Positions 1-5,069 of a stretch of 5,069 nucleotides of DNA are shown here, one piece after another; positions within the stretch are counted from its first letter, which is position 1, and each line of letters starts with the position of its first letter. Position numbers and translations under genes: made by a program. Source of the DNA: Deltaproteobacteria bacterium (GTDB taxonomy: Bacteria; Desulfobacterota; JAFDIG01). Location: contig JAFDIG010000179.1 in NCBI GenBank assembly GCA_019308145.1, forward strand, positions 1-5,069. The letters run 5' to 3'. The notes beneath the pieces are model-generated. The model was given only the letters and a program-made list of their open reading frames with translations. It was not told the DNA's origin and made no database searches.

Positions 1-138
1 ACTGCTAAAGGAGGCGTTTTGGTTTGTGTAGCAGAGGAAGTTGGTATACCCGTTCTTTTTATTGGCATAGGTGAAAATATGGACGACTTAAAAGAATTTT
101 CTCCAAATGAATTTGTTGAAGCCCTTTTTGAAGATTAA
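1..138 (+). CDS. ftsY: FtsY, signal recognition particle receptor GTPase (C-terminal end, 5' partial)
   Basis: This is the last 45 codons of an SRP-type GTPase, open from base 1 and ending at TAA 136-138. It begins with TAKGG, the G5 guanine-recognition motif of the SRP GTPases. It continues through a GIPVLFIGIGE segment, a DDLKEF motif and a terminal FVEALFED, which closely matches the end of bacterial FtsY. Ffh carries the same G-domain motifs but continues into a long methionine-rich M domain. The stop here, directly after the G domain, therefore favours FtsY. FtsY is the membrane-associated receptor that docks SRP-ribosome complexes at the Sec translocon through a GTP-dependent heterodimer with Ffh. 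The A and N domains and motifs G1-G4 lie outside the window. A 228-nt gap separates it from the next gene, so it probably belongs to an upstream transcription unit. Confidence 0.93.
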   Translation, partial: TAKGGVLVCVAEEVGIPVLFIGIGENMDDLKEFSPNEFVEALFED

Positions 139-366
139 AAATTATTTTAAAATACATAAAAAAATATACTCATAACAGACAAAATGCCTCTTTCACCTGT
201 ATAGGCAATTTATGAATCGTCCATGCAATCCTTTTTATTGATAGCAGATATATTAACAACATATACCACCTTTTGTTTAAATATTAAAGACAACAAACAA
301 AATACCACTTCTACCAAATAAAATAATCTTGAAGTAATGATACTCTTATGGTAAGAAGTTTTTATT
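139..366. other. AT-rich intergenic region between ftsY and the radical SAM gene
   Basis: This 228-nt non-coding gap is very AT-rich. I see no tRNA fold, no riboswitch-like conserved core and no convincing small ORF. Just after the ftsY stop there is a 12-nt AT-only palindrome (143-154). A weak hairpin follows, with arms TGCCT (185-189) and AGGCA (203-207), a 13-nt loop and three more A-T pairs beyond a mismatch. Neither structure is followed by a real U tract, so an intrinsic terminator for ftsY is not supported. The gap probably holds the promoter of the downstream four-gene operon. Confidence 0.6.
238..267 (+). promoter_or_regulatory. Candidate sigma70-type promoter for the downstream operon
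   Basis: A TTGATA hexamer at 238-243 matches the -35 consensus TTGACA at 5 of 6 bases. It is followed after 18 nt by TATACC at 262-267, which matches TATAAT at 4 of 6. The overlapping hexamer CATATA gives a 16-nt spacer. This is the best pair I could find in the gap. In such AT-rich DNA partial matches arise easily by chance, so it is only a candidate. It would leave a leader of roughly 90 nt before the ATG at 367. Confidence 0.28.
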
Positions 367-2112
367 ATGGCTAAAACTGATATAATATTTCTTCATCCCC
401 CAACTGTTTATGATTTTAGAAAACTCCCTATATTACATGGGCCTATAAGTGATGTAATCCCTTCAACCCCTATCTTTGAGATGTATCCTGTTGGGTTTAC
501 AAGTCTTTCAGAATTTCTTGAACGTCATGGTATAAAAACCCGAATAATCAATGTAGCAATGAAGATGCTCAAATCTAAAACCTTTGATGTAGAAAAGATG
601 ATAAAAAAATTAAACCCAACTGCTTTTGCTATTGATCTTCACTGGATGCCTCACGTAAATGGAAGTATAGCACTTGCAAATATTATAAAAAGATATCATC
701 CAGAAACTCCTGTTATTTTTGGTGGTTTCTCCTCTACTTATTATCATAAAGAGTTGATTCAAAGATATCCTCAAATTGATTATGTTGTAAGAGGAGATTC
801 AACAGAAGAACCCCTTCTTCAGTTGATTAATGCCATAAAGAATAACAAATCAGTTGAAAATATCCCAAATATTACATGGAGAGGTAAAAATGGTAAGGTT
901 AATGTAAATCCATTCTCTTATGTACCTGAAACCTTAAACAATGTGGTAATAGATTATAGCCTCATCATGAAAAAAGTGGTAAGGTTTAGGGATCTGGTTG
1001 GGTATCTTCCTTTTTTTAATTGGTCATCTTATCCTATAACTGCTGTTTTTACCTGCCGAGGTTGTACACATAACTGCCGTACCTGTGGAGGTTCTGCTAA
1101 AAGTTTTTCAAAATGGTTTAACAGAAAAAGGCCTGCTTATCGTAGTCCAGAGCTTTTAGCTGAGGATATCTATCAAATAAGCAGACATCTTGGTGGCCCA
1201 ATCTTCATAATTGGTGATATAACCCAACCAGGGGAGGATTACTATAAAAGATTGCTTTTAGCACTTAAACCTTTAAAGATAAAAAACCATCTGGTTTTTG
1301 AATTCTTTAAACCCCCAGAAGATAAGGTTTTAGAAGCAATAAGGGATGCAGTAAAAAATGTTAATGTGGAAATCTCCCCAGAATCTCACGATGAAAAAGT
1401 AAGAAAGGCTTTTGGAAGACCTTATAATAATCATGAGCTTGAGCATATGATAAAAAAGATGGTGGAGCTTGATTTTAAAAGGATAGATCTCTTTTTCATG
1501 ATAGGTCTTCCCTATCAAACATATGATTCTGTTATGGGCACAGTTGAGTATTCTGATTATCTTTTATCAATGTTTGGTAATAAAAAAACTCTATTCCCTT
1601 TTATATCTCCTCTTGCACCATTTCTTGATCCTGGAAGCATTGTTTTTGAAAATCCAGAAAAATTTGGTTATCATCTTTTTTATAAAAGTGTTGAAGAACA
1701 TAGATTAGCCCTTTTAAATCCAAGTTGGAAGATGGTCTTAAGCTATGAAACAAAATGGATGAAGCGAGATGAAATTGCAAAGGCAAGTTATGAAGCAGGT
1801 CTAAGACTAAATAGAATAAAGGCAAAATATGGTTTAATAACTAAAGAAAAAGCAGAAGCAACAGAAAAACGAATAAAAAATGCTGTAGAGGTTATGAAAA
1901 AGATAGATGAAATTCAAAAGATTAAAGATGAAACCAAGCGTCAAGAAAAACTTAAAAAATTGGGTATAACAGTTGAAAGATATAACATGAACACTATCTG
2001 TGAAAAGAGCGAACTCTCCTGGCCAGTGGAATTGATAAAATTAAAGATATTTAGGATTATAAAAACAATCTTTTCCCATCGTTCTCCAAATGTGCTGGAG
2101 GTAAAGGATTGA
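367..2112 (+). CDS. B12-binding domain / radical SAM protein of unknown substrate (Ta0216-like)
   Basis: A 581-residue two-domain enzyme. Residues about 1-185 form a Rossmann-like cobalamin-binding-type domain: a first strand DIIFLHPP, the YPVGFTSLSEFLERHG segment (40-55), GG at 119-120 and VVRGDSTEEPLLQLI (140-154), the usual 'V.GEGE' region. Residues about 223-420 are the radical SAM core. The 4Fe-4S/SAM motif CxxxCxxC is C233, C237 and C240, with a further C230 and a following GGS. SPES (337-340) and MIGLPYQT (378-385) match later core strands. The tail from about 465 to 535 is Lys/Glu-rich and helical. Such proteins use SAM and an iron-sulfur cluster for radical chemistry, often methylation when cobalamin is bound; the substrate here is unknown. 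The overall pattern recalls, from memory, the family named after Thermoplasma Ta0216. ATG 367 is the only normal start, since an in-frame TAA lies at 352-354. The ribosome site is a weak AAGAAG at 353-358. The gene ends 1 nt before selA. Confidence 0.85.
   Translation: MAKTDIIFLHPPTVYDFRKLPILHGPISDVIPSTPIFEMYPVGFTSLSEFLERHGIKTRIINVAMKMLKSKTFDVEKMIKKLNPTAFAIDLHWMPHVNGSIALANIIKRYHPETPVIFGGFSSTYYHKELIQRYPQIDYVVRGDSTEEPLLQLINAIKNNKSVENIPNITWRGKNGKVNVNPFSYVPETLNNVVIDYSLIMKKVVRFRDLVGYLPFFNWSSYPITAVFTCRGCTHNCRTCGGSAKSFSKWFNRKRPAYRSPELLAEDIYQISRHLGGPIFIIGDITQPGEDYYKRLLLALKPLKIKNHLVFEFFKPPEDKVLEAIRDAVKNVNVEISPESHDEKVRKAFGRPYNNHELEHMIKKMVELDFKRIDLFFMIGLPYQTYDSVMGTVEYSDYLLSMFGNKKTLFPFISPLAPFLDPGSIVFENPEKFGYHLFYKSVEEHRLALLNPSWKMVLSYETKWMKRDEIAKASYEAGLRLNRIKAKYGLITKEKAEATEKRIKNAVEVMKKIDEIQKIKDETKRQEKLKKLGITVERYNMNTICEKSELSWPVELIKLKIFRIIKTIFSHRSPNVLEVKD
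2097..2108 (+). promoter_or_regulatory. Ribosome binding site for selA, inside the end of the radical SAM gene
   Basis: Two purine-rich Shine-Dalgarno candidates precede the selA ATG at 2114. GGAGG at 2097-2101 is 12 nt from the start and AAAGGA at 2103-2108 is 5 nt from it. Both lie within the last codons of the upstream gene, so translation of the two is likely coupled. An in-frame TAA at 2102-2104 excludes a longer SelA with a normal start codon. Confidence 0.6.
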
Positions 2113-2113
2113 T

Positions 2114-3538
2114 ATGGGGTTAAGCTCACCTCATGAATGGTTAAAAAAGATCCCTAAGGTTGATGAACTCCTAAAGGATAAGGAAATTGAATCACTAAAA
2201 GAAGAAATTCCTCGCAGTATAATCGTCAAAGCAATCCAGAAAATCCTTGATAAAATTAGAAAAGATATTTTATCAGAAAGTATAAAAGAGAATGATATTG
2301 CCTATTTTCTTAGCAAAGGAAATATAATCTCATGGATAAAAAAAGAGGCAAAAATGATGGGAAGCCCTCGTCTTAAAAGGGTAATTAATGCAACAGGCAT
2401 TATTGTTCATACAAATTTAGGACGCTCTCCTCTCGCTTTTGAAGCAATCAATCGCATAATAGAAGTAAGCAAGGGATATTCTAATTTAGAATATGATCTT
2501 TTAGAGGGAAGAAGGGGGTTAAGATATTCTCACGTAGAACCTATCTTAACATATCTTACAGGGGCAGAAGCTGCTATGGTAGTTAATAATAATGCTGCAG
2601 CTGTTTTTTTAGCACTTAATACATTTGCAAAAGGCAAAGAAGTGATCATATCAAGAGGTGAATTAATAGAAATAGGAGGAGCATTTAGGATTCCAGATGT
2701 TATGAGGCAAGCAGGAGCGATTCTAAAGGAGGTTGGCACAACTAACAGAACCCATCTCTTTGATTATCAAAAAGCTATTACATCAAATACAGGGCTTTTA
2801 CTCAAGGTGCATACAAGTAACTATAGGATATTGGGTTTTACATCAGCAGTAGAAACTAAAGAGCTTGTAAGTTTGGGAAAAAGATTTAACATCCATGTTA
2901 TGGAAGATTTGGGAAGTGGAAATTTTATTGATTTTAGAGATTATGGATTATCATATGAACCAACAGTGCAAGAAGTATTAAGAACAGGTGTTGACATCGT
3001 TACCTTTTCAGGAGATAAAATGCTTGGTGGACCACAAGCAGGTATTATTGTAGGGAAAGAAGAGCTAATTAAAGAGATTGGACAAAACCCTATTACAAGA
3101 GCTGTAAGAATCGATAAACTTACACTTGCTGCCCTTGAAGCTACATTAACCTTCTACTTAGAACCTAAAGAAGCTATTAAGCATATACCTACACTAAAGA
3201 TGATCCTTATGGATGACAAAAGAATTCATAACAAAGCGCGTTTGCTTTATAAAAAAATAGATCCTAAAATAAAAGCCAAATTTCATGTTGAAATAAAAAA
3301 AGAATTTTCTCAAGTTGGTGGTGGAGCTCTTCCTTTACTTGATCTTCCAACAAGAGTCATTGTTTTCCATCCAACTGATATATCAACAGAAGAGCTTGAC
3401 TTACAACTCAGGCAAGCAACACCCCCTATAATTGGCAGGATAAAGGCTGATGAATTTCTACTTGATATGAGAACAATTAGGGATGAAGAGATAAAAGAGA
3501 TCCCTCAAATCTTATCTAAAATTTTTCTTTCCCGGTAA
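2114..3538 (+). CDS. selA: SelA, L-seryl-tRNA(Sec) selenium transferase (selenocysteine synthase)
   Basis: A 474-residue PLP enzyme, close to the family length of about 450-465. It converts Ser-tRNA(Sec) to Sec-tRNA(Sec) with selenophosphate in the cytoplasm, as a large ring-shaped oligomer. The N-terminal part (about 1-75, including LKKIPKVDELL) matches the tRNA(Sec)-binding region. Next come the signature INATGIIVHTNLGRSPL (91-107) and the fold-type-I aminotransferase core with NNNAAAVFLAL (158-168), RGELIEIGGAFRIPDVM (181-197) and EVGTTNRTH (206-214). FSGDKMLGGPQAG (298-310) carries the PLP-binding lysine K302 next to D301. R104, R329 and R332 align, from memory of the Aquifex structure, with selenium-donor and active-site arginines. 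The C-terminal part contains SQVGGGALP (399-407) and the TPPIIGRI region (436-443). No key residue is missing, so it looks functional. It implies UGA decoding as selenocysteine in this organism. Stop TAA lies 5 nt before the next gene. Confidence 0.97.
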   Translation: MGLSSPHEWLKKIPKVDELLKDKEIESLKEEIPRSIIVKAIQKILDKIRKDILSESIKENDIAYFLSKGNIISWIKKEAKMMGSPRLKRVINATGIIVHTNLGRSPLAFEAINRIIEVSKGYSNLEYDLLEGRRGLRYSHVEPILTYLTGAEAAMVVNNNAAAVFLALNTFAKGKEVIISRGELIEIGGAFRIPDVMRQAGAILKEVGTTNRTHLFDYQKAITSNTGLLLKVHTSNYRILGFTSAVETKELVSLGKRFNIHVMEDLGSGNFIDFRDYGLSYEPTVQEVLRTGVDIVTFSGDKMLGGPQAGIIVGKEELIKEIGQNPITRAVRIDKLTLAALEATLTFYLEPKEAIKHIPTLKMILMDDKRIHNKARLLYKKIDPKIKAKFHVEIKKEFSQVGGGALPLLDLPTRVIVFHPTDISTEELDLQLRQATPPIIGRIKADEFLLDMRTIRDEEIKEIPQILSKIFLSR

Positions 3539-3543
3539 AATTT

Positions 3544-4527
3544 ATGGGATTAAAAAAACCTTTTGAAATAAAGGTTGAACCCGAAGATAATGGGAAAAGG
3601 ATTGATACATTCCTTGCTGAAAAATTTTCGGAAATCAGTCGCTCAAGATGGAAAACTTTAATAGAGGAAAAAAATATCTTAATAAATAATATTATACCAA
3701 AGCCCTCACAAAAGATTCATGTTGGAGATATAATTACAGGCTCTATTCCTGAGCCTTCTGAAATAGAACTTATTGCTGAGCCTATACCATTAAAGATTAT
3801 ATATGAAGATGAATATATAATTGTTATTGATAAAGCACCTAATATAGTTGTCCATCCAGGAGCTGGTAATCCATCAGGAACTATTGTTAATGCTTTATTA
3901 TACCATGTTAAGAATTTAAAAGGGATAGGAGGAGAACTTCGGCCAGGTGTTGTACATAGGCTTGATAAAGGAACATCTGGCGTAATGGTTTTTGCTAAAG
4001 ATGAAAAAAGCTTGAATCATCTTTCCTATCAATTTAAAACTCATCAGGTGAAAAAAGAATATATCGCATTAATCTTTGGGAAAATGGAAGAGGAATATGG
4101 AACAATTAATCTTCCAATAGGCAGAGACCCTATTAATAGAAAAAGGATGAAGATAAGAGAGGAAAGAGGAAGAGAGGCAATAACAAATTGGATAGTTGAG
4201 GAGCTCTTTAAAGAATTTAGCCTCGTTAAAGCAATGCCAATAACAGGGAGAACTCATCAGATTCGTACACATTTTTCATATATTGGACATCCAGTTGTTG
4301 GGGATCCCCTTTATTCTTCAAAAACAAAATTCAAACAGATCAAAAATTTGGCAGTACAAAAAGCTCTTAAAGAATTTAAACGCCAAGCTTTGCACGCCCA
4401 AAAACTTGGATTTACCCATCCTATAACTAATAGTTTTCTTGAATTCTTCTCCCCTATTCCAGAAGATATGAATAGGCTTATATCAATCATTAGAATGGAA
4501 TCGCAAAAAAATGATAAAAAATCTTAA
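3544..4527 (+). CDS. rluD: RluA/RluD-family 23S rRNA pseudouridine synthase
   Basis: A 327-residue enzyme, nearly the length of E. coli RluD (326). It isomerises uridine to pseudouridine in RNA, without cofactor, through a catalytic aspartate. Residues about 17-78 are an S4 RNA-binding domain (GKRIDTFLAEKF, SRSRWKTLI, GDIITGSIP). The catalytic domain follows with IYEDEYIIVIDKAPNIVVHP (86-105) and RPGVVHRLDKGTSGVMVFAK (133-152), where D141 is the predicted catalytic residue. GRTHQIRTHFSYIGHPVVGD (235-254) and LHAQKLGFTHP (283-293) complete the family motifs. RluD itself modifies U1911, U1915 and U1917 of 23S helix 69. The S4 domain and the adjacent pgeF favour RluD, but RluC or an uncharacterised paralogue cannot be excluded. 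ATG 3544 is the only normal start, since an in-frame TAA lies at 3517-3519. There is no Shine-Dalgarno sequence, so translation probably depends on coupling to selA, which stops 5 nt upstream. Its 3' end overlaps pgeF by 17 nt. Confidence 0.93.
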   Translation: MGLKKPFEIKVEPEDNGKRIDTFLAEKFSEISRSRWKTLIEEKNILINNIIPKPSQKIHVGDIITGSIPEPSEIELIAEPIPLKIIYEDEYIIVIDKAPNIVVHPGAGNPSGTIVNALLYHVKNLKGIGGELRPGVVHRLDKGTSGVMVFAKDEKSLNHLSYQFKTHQVKKEYIALIFGKMEEEYGTINLPIGRDPINRKRMKIREERGREAITNWIVEELFKEFSLVKAMPITGRTHQIRTHFSYIGHPVVGDPLYSSKTKFKQIKNLAVQKALKEFKRQALHAQKLGFTHPITNSFLEFFSPIPEDMNRLISIIRMESQKNDKKS

Positions 4528-5069
4528 AAAAATTAAATCAGAAAAATTAGCTTTTCTTTTTGCAGATAATCTTAAAAATGACAAAATACATCACGGTTTT
4601 AGCACAAGATTTAATCATTATAATGAAGCTGATTATTTAATCGTACATCAAATCCATTCTGATAATATTCTTATAATTGATTCACCAATAGATCTGCCAT
4701 TTTCATCCTTTCGTGACTATGAAGCAGATGGAATTATTACAAATCAGCCAAGGATACCTATAGCTATAAGAACAGCGGATTGTATACCTCTACTGCTTTT
4801 TGATTATAAAAAGAAAATCATTGCTGCTATCCATGCAGGATGGAAGGGTGTTGGTAAAAGTATAGTAGGAAAAGCAGTGAAAAAGATGCAGGAAGTATTT
4901 AAAACCTGCCCTACTGATATATTAGCAGCTATAGGTCCTTGCATAAGAGGATGTTGTTATGAAGTTGATAATAGGGTTAAAAACCTTTTTGAACAAAATG
5001 GAATAAAGTGGCAAGAATATTCTTATAAAAGTAAAGTGGAGCACTTTTTTATTGATCTTTTAACCATTG
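4511..5069 (+). CDS. pgeF: PgeF/YfiH-type laccase-domain protein (3' partial)
   Basis: The first 186 codons of a multicopper-polyphenol-oxidoreductase (YfiH/YlmD/LACC1) family protein, running off the window in frame. Motifs in order are HGFSTR (28-33), VHQIHSDN (45-52), EADGIIT (71-77), RTADCIPLLL (87-96), IAAIHAGWKGV (104-114) and AAIGPCIRGCCYEV (139-152). H49, C91 and H108 are the predicted metal-binding His-Cys-His active site. Family members act on purine nucleosides (phosphorylase, adenosine deaminase). E. coli PgeF is described as a peptidoglycan editing factor that prevents misincorporation of serine for L-alanine in UDP-MurNAc tripeptide. The stretch between HGFSTR and HQIHSD is only about 11 residues, where typical members have about 40, so the front is shortened. 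The start ATG 4511 overlaps rluD by 17 nt and sits in poly-A tracts. The frame is open upstream only to a TGA at 4469-4471 and offers no other common start codon. A weak GGA at 4497-4499 may serve as ribosome site. Confidence 0.92.
   Translation, partial: MIKNLKKIKSEKLAFLFADNLKNDKIHHGFSTRFNHYNEADYLIVHQIHSDNILIIDSPIDLPFSSFRDYEADGIITNQPRIPIAIRTADCIPLLLFDYKKKIIAAIHAGWKGVGKSIVGKAVKKMQEVFKTCPTDILAAIGPCIRGCCYEVDNRVKNLFEQNGIKWQEYSYKSKVEHFFIDLLTI

Noticed and set aside
7..14. AAAGGAGG near the window start as a ribosome binding site
   Set aside because: It is the coding sequence of the conserved TAKGG motif of FtsY, and no separate ORF follows it.
185..207. TGCCT/AGGCA hairpin as an intrinsic terminator of ftsY
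   Set aside because: The stem has five pairs, a 13-nt loop and an interrupted extension, and no run of T follows, so it falls short of a convincing terminator.
1330..1825. Minus-strand and alternative-frame ORFs of 61-74 codons within the radical SAM gene
   Set aside because: They lie wholly over a well-supported gene, show no family motifs and have the low-complexity composition of shadow frames.
1941..2129. 62-codon minus-strand ORF across the radical SAM/selA junction
   Set aside because: It is antisense to both genes, has no recognisable domain, and no promoter or ribosome site is visible for it.
2110..2140. TGA at the end of the radical SAM gene as a possible selenocysteine codon, since selA is adjacent
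   Set aside because: Readthrough would add only eight residues before the next TGA, there is no redox-type context, and selA starts immediately after. It is an ordinary stop.
2725..2733. Strong Shine-Dalgarno-like AAAGGAGGT inside selA
   Set aside because: No start codon lies at a usable distance downstream with a credible ORF, and the bases encode the conserved SelA stretch before VGTTNR.
2530..2739. 69-codon minus-strand ORF inside selA
   Set aside because: It is antisense to the most conserved SelA motifs and explained as a shadow of that gene.
4069..4272. 67-codon minus-strand ORF inside rluD
   Set aside because: It is antisense to conserved pseudouridine synthase sequence, with no independent signal.

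Overview
The window is a low-GC bacterial chromosome segment, roughly one third G+C by eye. It reads entirely on the + strand and is densely packed. SelA, FtsY, an RluA/RluD-type pseudouridine synthase and a YfiH/PgeF protein together indicate Bacteria. A selenocysteine-synthesis gene next to a B12-dependent-type radical SAM gene suggests an anaerobe. A Desulfobacterota-like or other deep-branching anaerobic lineage is possible, but no single feature fixes the taxonomy, so that placement is a guess.

Layout: (1) bases 1-138 hold the last 45 codons of ftsY, the signal-recognition-particle receptor GTPase. (2) Bases 139-366 are an AT-rich intergenic gap with a weak promoter candidate, a poor hairpin and no recognisable RNA gene. 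(3) Bases 367-2112 encode a 581-residue protein with an N-terminal cobalamin-binding-type domain and a radical SAM core, of unknown substrate. (4) Bases 2114-3538 encode SelA, L-seryl-tRNA(Sec) selenium transferase. (5) Bases 3544-4527 encode an S4-domain RluD-like 23S rRNA pseudouridine synthase. (6) Bases 4511-5069 are the 5' part of a pgeF/yfiH gene, cut by the window end.

The four genes from 367 on look like one operon. Gaps are 1 nt and 5 nt, followed by a 17-nt overlap, and there is no room for internal promoters between genes. The rluD-pgeF order is also known from E. coli and is a common bacterial pair. selA implies that the cell inserts selenocysteine at UGA codons, with selB, selC and selD expected elsewhere. 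The radical SAM/B12 gene abutting selA is the most interesting part of the window, because its substrate is unknown. Apart from that and a shortened N-terminal region in the PgeF homologue, the content is mainly translation, tRNA and rRNA housekeeping. I see no mobile elements, CRISPR arrays, tRNA or rRNA genes, or large repeats.
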